A stretch of DNA of 64,000 nucleotides from positions 1-64,000 of the forward strand of contig CAJJNP010000002.1 of assembly GCA_905193145.1 (NCBI GenBank). The letters are read 5' to 3'. This document shows positions 6,830 to 15,873 of the stretch, in pieces; the stretch's first letter is position 1; every line of letters starts with the position of its first letter. The position numbers and the translations under genes were made by a program. Below the pieces are notes generated by a model. That model made no database searches. It was not told the DNA's origin and worked only from the letters and a program-made list of their open reading frames with translations. The stretch comes from an uncultured Odoribacter sp. Lineage in GTDB: Bacteria > Bacteroidota > Bacteroidia > Bacteroidales > Marinifilaceae.

Positions 6830-9595
6830 ATGGCAAACTTTGACAACAAACAGATACTGGAATTATTAGAAAAAGCTTCTATTGGTTGGTGGGAAGCAGA
6901 TTTCAACAAGCAACAATACAAATGCTCCGACATAATCATAAAAAAATTAGGTCTCAACGAAAAAGGTATTATCAGTTTTGACAATTTCCATCGATTGATT
7001 CCCCAAGAATATCTGACACAAACGGTCAACGAATTCTACTTCGGCAAAACTCAAAATATTTACGACCACATCTATCCGCTGCAAACCTGTCAAGGCATCC
7101 AGTGGGTACGTTCCAAACTATGCTCCCACAAAACAGATACCAACGGAAACATTAAAAACTCCGGTTTCTTGGAATTTCTCAATACTCCCTTTGACAGCAT
7201 GCCCCAACAAACCGCCGAACAACGAATCAATAATCTGTTTTGCCATCAAAACAGTATATCCCGCTCATTATTTGCCTTGCTCAAAACAGATGATATAACG
7301 ACCACTATCAACAATATCCTAAGCGAAATTCTTCGAGAATATCCTAAAGGAAGAATATACATAGCAGAATACAACAACACCGACCACACCTACATCTGTC
7401 GCTACCAAGCTCATGATAAAAATTTTAAATTCAGCCATCCCATGGAACGCTCGATGCCTATCTTTCCTTGGTGGTGGCAACGCATTGTCACATTTTCAAC
7501 ACCCATTATCCTCAGTAATTTGAATGAATTACCAGAAGAAGCCACTGAAGTATACAAATATCTGGATGCACAAGGAATAAAATCAACTCTTATTGTCCCT
7601 ATGTATTCCCGCGACGGGGTATGGGGCTGTGCAGGAATTGATATCACTGACAAACAACATATATGGAAAAATGAAGACTACCAATGGTTTTCCTCTATCA
7701 CCAATATCATCAGCATATGTTTGGAACTTCACCGATCAGAAGAAAATGCCCTGTCTGAAAAACAATATCTCGCCAATCTTTATAAACACATGCCTATCGG
7801 CTATTTACGTTTGAAAATAATATATAATGATGAAAATCAAATAATCGACTACTTACTCCTAGATGGCAACGATACCTTTTTCTCTATCTTTGAGACCAAC
7901 CCAAATACCATTGGGAAAAAAATCAGCGAAATCAATTTTGAATATCACCACATGCTCTCAGATTTTACTGAAATCATCAACAGTGGCAAAGCCTTAGAGC
8001 GAGATTATTATCTAAAAAAACAACAGAAATATTGCAAGTGCAACTGTTTCTCTCCTCAAAAAGATGAATTAATATGCCTGCTAACCGACATTACAGAAAC
8101 ATATGCCACCCACCAAGCTCTCGACCATCGAAAACGACTGCTTCGAAATATATACCACAATCTACCGGCAGGGATTGAACTATATGACAAAGACGGCTAT
8201 CTAATTGACATAAACGATAGAGAAATAGAGATTTTCGGACTCACAAATAAGGAAACTGTATTAGGTCTCAACATTTTCGACAACCCCATCATGCCGGAAG
8301 GAATCAAAGAAAAACTAGAAAAAAGCGGACACGCAGACTTTACACTTCACTATGACTTTGACAAACTTAACGGCTATTACAAAACAAATAAAAAAGGAAC
8401 CATAAACATACAAACCAAGGGAACTGCTCTTCATGATGCCCAAAACAGACGAACCAATTATCTATTAATCAATATTGATCGAACCGAAACCACCATAGCC
8501 TACAACAAAATTGAAGAATTCAAAGACTTCTTTAGCTTAATCGGCAAATTCGCAAAAGTTGGTTATGCTCACTTCAATGCCCTGACGTGCGAAGGCTATG
8601 CCCTCAGCTGCTGGTATCACAACATTGGCGAAGAAGAAGGGACTCCACTATCACAAATCATAAACATATATAATCACCTACACCCAGATGACAGTCAAGC
8701 TCTTCTCCAATCCATGAACTCCATCATACAAGGGAAAATCAAAAAACTGCGTCAAGAGGTAAGGGTCCTGTCACCGGATGGACAAATCGGATGGACACAA
8801 ATGAATATGATTGTGAGAAACTACTTTCCCGAACAACATATTATAGAAATGTTGTGCATAAATTACGATCTCACCGAACTTAAAAACACAGAAGCCAAGC
8901 TTATTCAAGCCAAAGAGCATGCAGAAGAATCCGATCGTCTGAAATCCGCGTTCATTGCAAATATGAGTCACGAAATCCGCACTCCGCTCAACGCAATCGT
9001 AGGCTTTTCAAATATTCTGGCAGAGACGGACGATCCGGATGAACGAGCAGAATACCAAGCCATCGTTGAAAAAAACAACGAACTTCTACTCCAACTTATT
9101 TCAGATATTCTAGACCTTTCAAAAATCGAAGCAGGCATCCTGGAAATTGTCCATCAACCCGTTGACATAAATGAATTATGTCGCAACACAATCAAAACAT
9201 TGAAAGACAAAACACCTCAGAATGTAAAACTACTATTTAAACCAGAAAAAAAGGAGTGCCATATTTTAAGCGACCACAAACGCATACAACAAGTATTAAA
9301 CAACTTCATTAACAATGCCCAAAAATTCACTTCACAAGGCCACATTATTTTAAGCTATGAATGTCAAGGTGAGTATATAAAATTTTATGTACAAGACACA
9401 GGCATGGGAATCTCACAAGAAAACCAGCCTCATGTATTCGAGCGTTTTGTCAAATTCAACAATTATATTCAAGGAACAGGCTTAGGACTTTCCATTTGCC
9501 ACAGCATTGTTCAACAATTAGGAGGAGAAATAGGATTGGATTCTCAAGAAGGCAAAGGTTCCTGCTTCTGGTTTCGCATTCCAACAAATCAATAA
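6830..9595 (+). CDS. Soluble multi-PAS/GAF sensor histidine kinase
   Basis: A 921-residue protein with no membrane segment or signal peptide, so probably a cytosolic sensor. In order: a PAS-like domain (about 8-115), a GAF-like domain (about 140-300), two or three PAS modules (about 310-680), then HisKA with the H-box SHEIRTPLNAIVGFS (His714). The HATPase domain follows with N-box NNFINNAQKF, DTGMGI and GTGLGLS. It ends shortly after the catalytic domain, so it is not a hybrid with receiver. No response regulator lies nearby. The signal is unknown; PAS/GAF suggests a small ligand, redox or light-like cue. Confidence 0.93.
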   Translation: MANFDNKQILELLEKASIGWWEADFNKQQYKCSDIIIKKLGLNEKGIISFDNFHRLIPQEYLTQTVNEFYFGKTQNIYDHIYPLQTCQGIQWVRSKLCSHKTDTNGNIKNSGFLEFLNTPFDSMPQQTAEQRINNLFCHQNSISRSLFALLKTDDITTTINNILSEILREYPKGRIYIAEYNNTDHTYICRYQAHDKNFKFSHPMERSMPIFPWWWQRIVTFSTPIILSNLNELPEEATEVYKYLDAQGIKSTLIVPMYSRDGVWGCAGIDITDKQHIWKNEDYQWFSSITNIISICLELHRSEENALSEKQYLANLYKHMPIGYLRLKIIYNDENQIIDYLLLDGNDTFFSIFETNPNTIGKKISEINFEYHHMLSDFTEIINSGKALERDYYLKKQQKYCKCNCFSPQKDELICLLTDITETYATHQALDHRKRLLRNIYHNLPAGIELYDKDGYLIDINDREIEIFGLTNKETVLGLNIFDNPIMPEGIKEKLEKSGHADFTLHYDFDKLNGYYKTNKKGTINIQTKGTALHDAQNRRTNYLLINIDRTETTIAYNKIEEFKDFFSLIGKFAKVGYAHFNALTCEGYALSCWYHNIGEEEGTPLSQIINIYNHLHPDDSQALLQSMNSIIQGKIKKLRQEVRVLSPDGQIGWTQMNMIVRNYFPEQHIIEMLCINYDLTELKNTEAKLIQAKEHAEESDRLKSAFIANMSHEIRTPLNAIVGFSNILAETDDPDERAEYQAIVEKNNELLLQLISDILDLSKIEAGILEIVHQPVDINELCRNTIKTLKDKTPQNVKLLFKPEKKECHILSDHKRIQQVLNNFINNAQKFTSQGHIILSYECQGEYIKFYVQDTGMGISQENQPHVFERFVKFNNYIQGTGLGLSICHSIVQQLGGEIGLDSQEGKGSCFWFRIPTNQ

Positions 9596-9650
9596 CTGCG
9601 GAATACATTTACTCAAATAAAACAATGGAAACGTGCAAGAGAATAAATTG

Positions 9651-9723
9651 CACGGGAGGAGAGACTCGAACTCCCGACACCTGGTTTTGGAGACCAGTGC
9701 TCTACCAACTGAGCTACACCCGT
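9651..9723 (-). tRNA. tRNA-Trp(CCA)
   Basis: A 73-nt cloverleaf on the minus strand: acceptor ACGGGTG/CTCCCGT with one internal U-U mismatch, D-stem GCTC/GAGC, anticodon stem CTGGT/ACCAG with loop CTCCAAA (anticodon CCA), and a GGGAG/CTCTC T-stem. CCA is not encoded. Confidence 0.95.
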
Positions 9724-9737
9724 ATTTTTAACGGGTG

Positions 9738-9768
9738 CAAAGGAAAGAATTTTTATTGAATTCTACAA
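9738..9768 (-). promoter_or_regulatory. Probable promoter of tRNA-Trp
   Basis: On the minus strand TTG (9768-9766), 20 nt, then TTCCTTTG (9745-9738). One base differs from TAnnTTTG. The box lies about 14 nt before the tRNA 5' end. Confidence 0.55.
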
Positions 9769-9788
9769 TAAAATCTGACAATATTTTT

Positions 9789-10832
9789 TCAAAATTCAAG
9801 ATTACGACAAACAAATCCTCCTCCAAGTACCCTATCACCATGAAAAAACACGACCGGTTGGCCTGGAGCCACAGCCCATGCCGGTTCTGTCAAACGCACA
9901 CAAGCACAATTATCAGACAAAAGTTCCACTTTCGCCGTCCCTTTCGGATTCAAACCTATTCCCCGCACTTTAACTGTCACCTCCTCATTTAAATCATCGG
10001 AATCAACCAATTGGACTCTATCCAAATAAATCATATCACACCATAAATCATCTTTCGTTCCTGCCATGACAATATTTCGCACGACATCCAATCCAATAAC
10101 ATAAAGCGATTTACCATTCACAACAGGCAATCCCTGTTTTTGCCCTATCGTATAATTACAAATACCACAATGAGTTCCGATAACTTCACCACCCTGATTT
10201 AAAATATCACCGGGCAACTCATTAAAATCCCCATACTTCCGGATAAAGTCGCGATAATTACTCCCCCGCAAGAAACATACCCCCATACTCTCACGCCGTT
10301 TTGCCATCTGCTCATATCCATTTGCAATAGCCCAAACCTTTACTTCAGATTTACACAAATCTCCTAATGGCGTTAATGCTTTCGCCAAAATATGATGAGG
10401 TATCCCCCAGAGAAAATAAGACTGATCCTTTTGTGGGTCAACACCTTTACAAAGGTATCTTTTACCACCTACCTCTACAATTCTGATATAATGACCGGTT
10501 GCGAGCCACGAAGCGCCGATTTCTTCAGCGACCTGATTCAGCAACTCCCATTTCACATAACTATTACATATACAACAAGGACTGGGCGTCTTTCCTACAC
10601 GATAATCTTCGACAAAATCGTCCACCACCTTTTCTCGGAAAAGCTTTTCTCCCCTCCGAATCAATAAAGGAATCTCCAACTGCTGACAAATTTTTTGAAC
10701 GTCTGCCAAATCACTGCTTCCCCATAACTCCAAATTCACCCCCACAACTTCATACCCCTCCCTTTTCAACATCAAAGCAGCAACAAAACTATCAACCCCT
10801 CCACTCATTCCAACAACAACCTTTCCCTTCAT
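9789..10832 (-). CDS. mnmA: tRNA-specific 2-thiouridylase MnmA
   Basis: A 347-residue ATP-pyrophosphatase that thiolates U34 of Lys/Glu/Gln tRNAs. The PP-loop GMSGGVDS lies near residues 8-15. The first catalytic cysteine is in the SPCCICNSYVKW segment and the second in GVCFLRG, followed by the beta-barrel tRNA-binding domain. It is somewhat shorter than E. coli MnmA (about 368). It ends beside tRNA-Trp and starts 3 nt after the SpmAB gene, so it is probably co-transcribed with that gene. Confidence 0.95.
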   Translation of the reverse strand: MKGKVVVGMSGGVDSFVAALMLKREGYEVVGVNLELWGSSDLADVQKICQQLEIPLLIRRGEKLFREKVVDDFVEDYRVGKTPSPCCICNSYVKWELLNQVAEEIGASWLATGHYIRIVEVGGKRYLCKGVDPQKDQSYFLWGIPHHILAKALTPLGDLCKSEVKVWAIANGYEQMAKRRESMGVCFLRGSNYRDFIRKYGDFNELPGDILNQGGEVIGTHCGICNYTIGQKQGLPVVNGKSLYVIGLDVVRNIVMAGTKDDLWCDMIYLDRVQLVDSDDLNEEVTVKVRGIGLNPKGTAKVELLSDNCACVRLTEPAWAVAPGQPVVFFHGDRVLGGGFVCRNLEF

Positions 10833-10835
10833 AAT

Positions 10836-12068
10836 CTATGCAAAAAACAAATAAGCGACAACAATAGCAGCTACAATACCGGCCAAATCTGCAATCAATC
10901 CACACGGTATCGCATATCGGGTATTCTTAATTCCCACAGCTCCAAAATAAACGGCAATAATATAAAAAGTAGTATCTGTAGCTCCTTGGAAAGTACATGC
11001 CAACCGCCCGGCAAATGAATCAGCCCCAAAGGTTGTCATCGTATCAATCATCATTCCTCTGGCACCGCTGCCGCTCAATGGCTTCATTAAAGCAGTAGGC
11101 AAAGCATCAACCCACTCCGCATCAAATCCTACACCTTCTACCACACCAGCTATTCCTCCCATCAATACATCCATTGCGCCAGAAGCCCTAAACACACCTA
11201 CAGCCACCAATATTGCAATCAAATAAGGGATTATCTTGACAGCAGTTGCAAAACCATCTTTTGCCCCATCAATAAACGCTTCGTAAACATTAACACGACG
11301 CCATGCCGCCATACCGATAAACGAAATAATAATGGAAAAAAGAATCACATTGCTTGCAACATTCGAAACCACCGTCAATTCCTCCTTATCCAAAGAAGAA
11401 AAATATCCAATAACTCCGCCAACAATAGCTGTCAAAACAAATAAATAAGACAAAATAACCTTATCCCACAAACGAATACGTTGATAAACCGACACAGCAA
11501 TCAAACCTGCCAGTGTTGAACAATAAGTGGCTATCAATAAAGGAATAAAGACATCCGTAGGATTTGCAGCCCCCATCTGAGCACGATACACCATAATAGA
11601 AACAGGCACAATGGTCAGACCGGACGTATTCAATACCAGAAACATAATCTGGGCATTCGAAGCAGCCTTTGTATCCGGATTCACTTCCTGCATCTGCTGC
11701 ATCGCTTTTAGTCCCATGGGTGTTGCAGCATTATCCAAACCCAGCATATTAGCTGCCAAATTCATCATAATAGAACCATGAGCCGGACTATCCTTTGGTA
11801 AATCAGGAAACAACCTTCTGAAAAAAGGGTTAATAACCTTTGACATCACTCCTACAGCACCACCTTTTTCGCCAATCTTCATAATTCCCATCCAAAGAGT
11901 CAACACTCCGGTTAATCCCAACGAAATCTCAAAACCCGTTTTTGACATATCAAAGGTAGCATTCATCATTTCTCCAAAAATCGCAGTATCACCCTCAAAC
12001 ACCAAACGATAAAACGCAACCAGAAAAGCAACAACAAAAAAGAATATCCAGATATAATTTAGAACCAT
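10836..12068 (-). CDS. SpmA-SpmB fusion, nucleoside-recognition (Gate) membrane protein
   Basis: A 410-residue polytopic inner-membrane protein with two Gate (nucleoside recognition) domains. The N-terminal half resembles spore maturation protein SpmA (GLDNAATPMGLKAMQQM) and the C-terminal half SpmB (GSGARGMMID and ATDTTFYIIAVYFGAVG). In Firmicutes these are two proteins needed for spore cortex dehydration. Here they are one chain in a lineage that does not sporulate, so the role must differ; small-molecule transport is likely but unproven. Confidence 0.88.
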   Translation of the reverse strand: MVLNYIWIFFFVVAFLVAFYRLVFEGDTAIFGEMMNATFDMSKTGFEISLGLTGVLTLWMGIMKIGEKGGAVGVMSKVINPFFRRLFPDLPKDSPAHGSIMMNLAANMLGLDNAATPMGLKAMQQMQEVNPDTKAASNAQIMFLVLNTSGLTIVPVSIMVYRAQMGAANPTDVFIPLLIATYCSTLAGLIAVSVYQRIRLWDKVILSYLFVLTAIVGGVIGYFSSLDKEELTVVSNVASNVILFSIIISFIGMAAWRRVNVYEAFIDGAKDGFATAVKIIPYLIAILVAVGVFRASGAMDVLMGGIAGVVEGVGFDAEWVDALPTALMKPLSGSGARGMMIDTMTTFGADSFAGRLACTFQGATDTTFYIIAVYFGAVGIKNTRYAIPCGLIADLAGIVAAIVVAYLFFA

Positions 12069-12077
12069 AGATTAAAT

Positions 12078-12110
12078 AAAAATATAGGATTGGCTATATA
12101 GCCAATCCTA
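12078..12110 (-). terminator. Intrinsic terminator after folD
   Basis: A near-perfect stem TAGGATTGGC/GCCAATCCTA around TATATA (12085-12110), followed on the minus strand by a T-rich tract. It separates folD from the SpmAB gene. Confidence 0.8.
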
Positions 12111-12120
12111 ATCAACATAA

Positions 12121-12993
12121 TCACAATCCCTTGCAAGCTTTTAATGTATTCTGCAACAAAGAGACAATCGTCATTGGTCCCACACCTCCCGGTACCGGAG
12201 TAATATAGGAACATTTAGGAGCCACTGCATCAAAATCAACGTCTCCAACTAATCTAAATCCGGATTTAGTCTTATCTGATGGAATTCTATGGATACCAAC
12301 GTCAATAACAACAGCACCTTCTTTTACCATATCTGCAGTCACAAAATGCGGTTTGCCTAAAGCAACCACCAAAATATCTGCCTGCAAAGTAAACTCTTTA
12401 ATATTAGACGTACGGCTATGACACATTGTTACAGTACAATCCGCATGTTCATCTTTTCGAGACATCAACACTGCCATAGGAGTACCCACAATATTGCTAC
12501 GTCCAATCACAACGCAATGTTTGCCTCGAGTCGGAATATTATACCGACGCAACAACTCGACAATACCTGCCGGAGTAGCCGGAAGATAAGTAGGGAGTCC
12601 GGTAACCATTTTTCCTACATTGCATGGATGGAAACCATCAACATCCTTATCTGGGTCTATTGCCTGCAAAATTTTCTCTTCAGAAATATGCTTAGGCAAA
12701 GGCAACTGCATGATATAGCCGTCTACATCATCATCCTTATTCAATTTATCAACAACCGCCAATAATTGCTCTTCCGTAATATCGGCATCATAGCACAATT
12801 CTGTGCTTTTAAAGCCCACTTCCTGACAAGCTTTCACTTTACTTGCCACATAAGTTTCACTGGCACCATCATTACCTACCAGCACTGCCACCAAATGCGG
12901 TGTTTTCATGCCGGCAGCCTTCATGCGGTTTACCTCATCCGCCAACTCCTGTTTGACTTGAGCAGCAATTTTTTTCCCATCAATAAGTTCCAT
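12121..12993 (-). CDS. folD: Bifunctional methylene-THF dehydrogenase/cyclohydrolase
   Basis: A 290-residue cytosolic one-carbon enzyme interconverting 5,10-methylene-THF and 10-formyl-THF with NADP. Visible signatures are the catalytic-lysine region [15 protein letters not shown], the QLPLPKHI loop, the NADP-binding segment [14 protein letters not shown], and the terminal [10 protein letters not shown]. Full family length. It lies 23 nt downstream of ffh. Confidence 0.97.
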   Translation of the reverse strand: MELIDGKKIAAQVKQELADEVNRMKAAGMKTPHLVAVLVGNDGASETYVASKVKACQEVGFKSTELCYDADITEEQLLAVVDKLNKDDDVDGYIMQLPLPKHISEEKILQAIDPDKDVDGFHPCNVGKMVTGLPTYLPATPAGIVELLRRYNIPTRGKHCVVIGRSNIVGTPMAVLMSRKDEHADCTVTMCHSRTSNIKEFTLQADILVVALGKPHFVTADMVKEGAVVIDVGIHRIPSDKTKSGFRLVGDVDFDAVAPKCSYITPVPGGVGPMTIVSLLQNTLKACKGL

Positions 12994-13016
12994 ATATCCT
13001 TTGTTTTATGTATTCA

Positions 13017-14342
13017 CTATCGTCTCATTCCAGGCATTCTACGCATCATTTTACTTCCACCGGAAAGCATCTTCATCATCTTCTTCGACTCTTCAAACTG
13101 TTTCAGCAGACGATTTACCTCCTGCACTGTCGTTCCACTACCTTTAGCGATACGCATACGGCGAGAACCATTAATAATTTCAGGATGTTCGCGTTCTGCC
13201 GGAGTCATAGAATAAATAATAGCCTCCACTCCTTTAAATGCATCGTCGTCAATATCAACATCTTTTAATGCTTTTCCAACGCCGGGAATCATGGATGCCA
13301 AATCCTTGATATTTCCCATTTTCTTTATCTGCTGGATCTGACTCAAAAAGTCATTAAAATTAAACTGATTGCGAGAAATCTTTTTCTGCAATTTCTTTGC
13401 CTCTTCAGCATCAAATTGTTCCTGAGCCTTTTCCACCAACGAAACAATATCACCCATACCCAAAATGCGGTCGGCCATACGTTCCGGGTGGAAAGCATCC
13501 AAAGCCTCCAGTTTTTCACCGGTACCCACAAACTTGATTGGCTTATTCACCACTGTGCGTATAGACAAAGCAGCACCACCGCGAGTATCACCATCCAATT
13601 TTGTCAGTATCACACCGTCAAAATCCAAACGCTCATTAAATTCCTTGGCAGTATTAACAGCATCCTGACCGGTCATGGCATCCACCACGAACAGAGTCTC
13701 TGTCGGATTGATAGCAGCCTTAATCGCAGCAATCTCGCGCATCATCTCCTCATCCACAGCCAAGCGTCCGGCAGTATCGACAATCACAATATCATTACCG
13801 TTAGCTTTCGCCTGTCTGATTGCTTCCTGAGCAATTTTCACAGGCTCCTTACAATTTTCATCGCTATATACCGGCACCTCAATTTGCTGTCCCAACACCT
13901 TCAACTGCTCAATAGCAGCCGGACGATACACGTCACAAGCTACCAACAGAGGTTTCTTTCCTTTTTTCGTCTTCAACAGATTGGCAAACTTACCAGAAAA
14001 AGTTGTTTTACCTGAACCCTGCAAACCAGACATCAAGATAATAGCGGGACTACCCTTAATATTCACTTCAACATTCTTTCCTCCCATCAACTCTGCCAGC
14101 TCATCATGAACAATCTTCACCATCATTTGTCCGGGCTTCACAGCAGTCAATACATCCATACCCAAAGCCTTTTCTTTCACCTTATTGGTAAAATCCTTGG
14201 CAATCTTATAATTGACGTCAGCATCCAACAGAGAACGACGCACCTCTTTCAGCGTTTCAGCCACATTTAACTCTGTAATCTTACCCTGACCTTTTAATAT
14301 TTTAAACGACCGTTCCAGTCTTTCCGATAAATTTTCAAACAT
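13017..14342 (-). CDS. ffh: Signal recognition particle protein Ffh
   Basis: A 441-residue SRP54 GTPase. N domain (1-~95), G domain with P-loop GLQGSGKT (106-113), DVYRPAAIEQL, DTAGR, TKLDGDTRGG, then a methionine-rich M domain (about 300-441) ending in a basic Met/Gly tail. The M domain binds the SRP RNA hairpin and hydrophobic signal sequences. Its RNA partner is at 68-163 and its receptor FtsY at 4501-5451. Confidence 0.97.
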   Translation of the reverse strand: MFENLSERLERSFKILKGQGKITELNVAETLKEVRRSLLDADVNYKIAKDFTNKVKEKALGMDVLTAVKPGQMMVKIVHDELAELMGGKNVEVNIKGSPAIILMSGLQGSGKTTFSGKFANLLKTKKGKKPLLVACDVYRPAAIEQLKVLGQQIEVPVYSDENCKEPVKIAQEAIRQAKANGNDIVIVDTAGRLAVDEEMMREIAAIKAAINPTETLFVVDAMTGQDAVNTAKEFNERLDFDGVILTKLDGDTRGGAALSIRTVVNKPIKFVGTGEKLEALDAFHPERMADRILGMGDIVSLVEKAQEQFDAEEAKKLQKKISRNQFNFNDFLSQIQQIKKMGNIKDLASMIPGVGKALKDVDIDDDAFKGVEAIIYSMTPAEREHPEIINGSRRMRIAKGSGTTVQEVNRLLKQFEESKKMMKMLSGGSKMMRRMPGMRR

Positions 14343-14386
14343 ACTTTATGTATTTATTTATATAATCCTTTTAATACCTATCGTCT

Positions 14387-15046
14387 TTATTTTTTACCGA
14401 TATTCTTCAATACCACAAATGTCTTGTCAATCAATGCATTGTCAACAACAACCGTAAATTCATTTGTTGAAGAAATCACCTCCGTCAAGTTAATGCCTTC
14501 CCACGACAATTCTTTCATTATCGTATAATAAAAACCGGCCTGCACACTATTTCCTTTCGGTAATTTCAATGTCACTGAAGACAAGCCCCGCTGTTCAAAC
14601 AAACAAATTTCATTACGGAAAAATTCTGAAATCCAATGCTCCATAGTTGCACTGATTACCAAGTTGGTTTCAAAAACCCCCTGCACCATTGTATAAAAAA
14701 TCTCGTCATTTTTAGACAAGTGCTTCAACACCTCAACATGACAATCCAACAATGTAGGTGAATTTTTAAACGTATAATCGCACAGATTACTTCGAAGAAT
14801 AATATCGCCCATACTACTCAACAACTTATTCAACTGCACTTGGTCTCGCACTTGTAAATAGGGAGCCAATCGATTCAATGCCATAACAATAGCTCCGGTA
14901 TTCACCTCCCGCATTAAAATTTTCTCCACCGAAGGTTGCAACTGTCTCGCCAACGATGATACATTGATAATTCCGGCAGCTAAGGATTCCGACAAATAAG
15001 GTCTGTGTTTTACTAAATCTTCAACTACATGTGAAATACTCACCAT
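14387..15046 (-). CDS. ACT-like domain protein, function unknown
   Basis: A 219-residue cytosolic protein. The C-terminal ~50 residues (GFYYTIMKELSWEGINLTEV, then TNEFTVVVD) resemble the ACT regulatory domain of aspartate kinases, which binds amino acids. The N-terminal ~70 residues form a small helical region (VEDLVKHRPYLSESLAAGII) that looks like a winged-helix regulator. No kinase domain is present, so an automatic label of aspartate kinase would be wrong. An amino-acid-responsive regulator is the likeliest reading. It lies between rlmB and ffh on the same strand. Confidence 0.7.
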   Translation of the reverse strand: MVSISHVVEDLVKHRPYLSESLAAGIINVSSLARQLQPSVEKILMREVNTGAIVMALNRLAPYLQVRDQVQLNKLLSSMGDIILRSNLCDYTFKNSPTLLDCHVEVLKHLSKNDEIFYTMVQGVFETNLVISATMEHWISEFFRNEICLFEQRGLSSVTLKLPKGNSVQAGFYYTIMKELSWEGINLTEVISSTNEFTVVVDNALIDKTFVVLKNIGKK

Positions 15047-15107
15047 ACTATTCCTTCTGTTTAAATTTCAACAAAAGTAGAGTTTTCTTAAAACAATTGC
15101 AAGAAAA

Positions 15108-15854
15108 CTACACCCTTCTTTGTCTTACCACCTCAAACATCAACACAGCGGCAGCAGCAGATACATTTAATGATTCTATCTGACCCTGCTGAGGTATTTT
15201 TATGTGTTCCGTAGTTATATTCAACAAATCTTCATCAATCCCCTTATCCTCCGATCCCATAACAATAGCAACCGGCACTTTCATATCAACATCCGTATAA
15301 TACTTCTCTGCTTTTTCCGTTGCCGCATACACCCGAATTCCATGCTGAAACTTCAGTTCCCGAACAATTTTCTTCAAATTCTGCACCCGACATACCGGCA
15401 CATGATACAAAGCACCGGCAGAAGTCTTCAAAGCATCCGAGGAAATCTTAGCAGAATTCTTATTCGGAATAACAACAGCATCCACACCGGCACATTCTGC
15501 ACTCCGCACAATTGCACCAAAATTACGCACATCGGTCACTCGATCCAATATCAAAACAAACGGTACTCTTCCTTCTGCCTCAACCGCATCCAACACCTCT
15601 GTCAAATCCTGATAAGGCACCGGTGAAATTTCAGCCAACACCCCTTGATGATTTCTGTCTGCAAAAGGCTTAAACACCTCTTCCGGAACATATTGAAACG
15701 GAATATTACGTTCGCGAATCATAGCAAACAACTGCTGAAACAACTCTCCCCTCACTCCTTTTTTCAGCATCACCTTATCAATTTCCTTTTCCTGCTGAAT
15801 TGCTTCTATCACGGCACGTATTCCAAAAATACACTCTTGTCTATATTTAGCCAT
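15108..15854 (-). CDS. rlmB: 23S rRNA 2'-O-methyltransferase, TrmH/RlmB family
   Basis: A 248-residue SpoU-class (SPOUT) methyltransferase. An N-terminal L30e-like substrate-binding domain (1-~85) precedes motif 1 (LDRVTDVRNFGAIVRSAE), motif 2 (VAIVMGSEDKGI) and motif 3 (IPQQGQIESLNVSAAAAV), which form the trefoil knot for SAM. The expected product is Gm2251 in 23S rRNA; TrmH-type tRNA methylation cannot be excluded. The ABC-F gene lies 19 nt downstream. Confidence 0.92.
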   Translation of the reverse strand: MAKYRQECIFGIRAVIEAIQQEKEIDKVMLKKGVRGELFQQLFAMIRERNIPFQYVPEEVFKPFADRNHQGVLAEISPVPYQDLTEVLDAVEAEGRVPFVLILDRVTDVRNFGAIVRSAECAGVDAVVIPNKNSAKISSDALKTSAGALYHVPVCRVQNLKKIVRELKFQHGIRVYAATEKAEKYYTDVDMKVPVAIVMGSEDKGIDEDLLNITTEHIKIPQQGQIESLNVSAAAAVLMFEVVRQRRV

Positions 15855-15873
15855 ATATCATTAATTATATTTC

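Noticed and set aside
9633..9653. GTGCAA/TTGCAC hairpin as a terminator
   Set aside because: Short 6-bp stem overlapping the tRNA-Trp 3' end with no T-run; more likely chance or a tRNA trailer structure.
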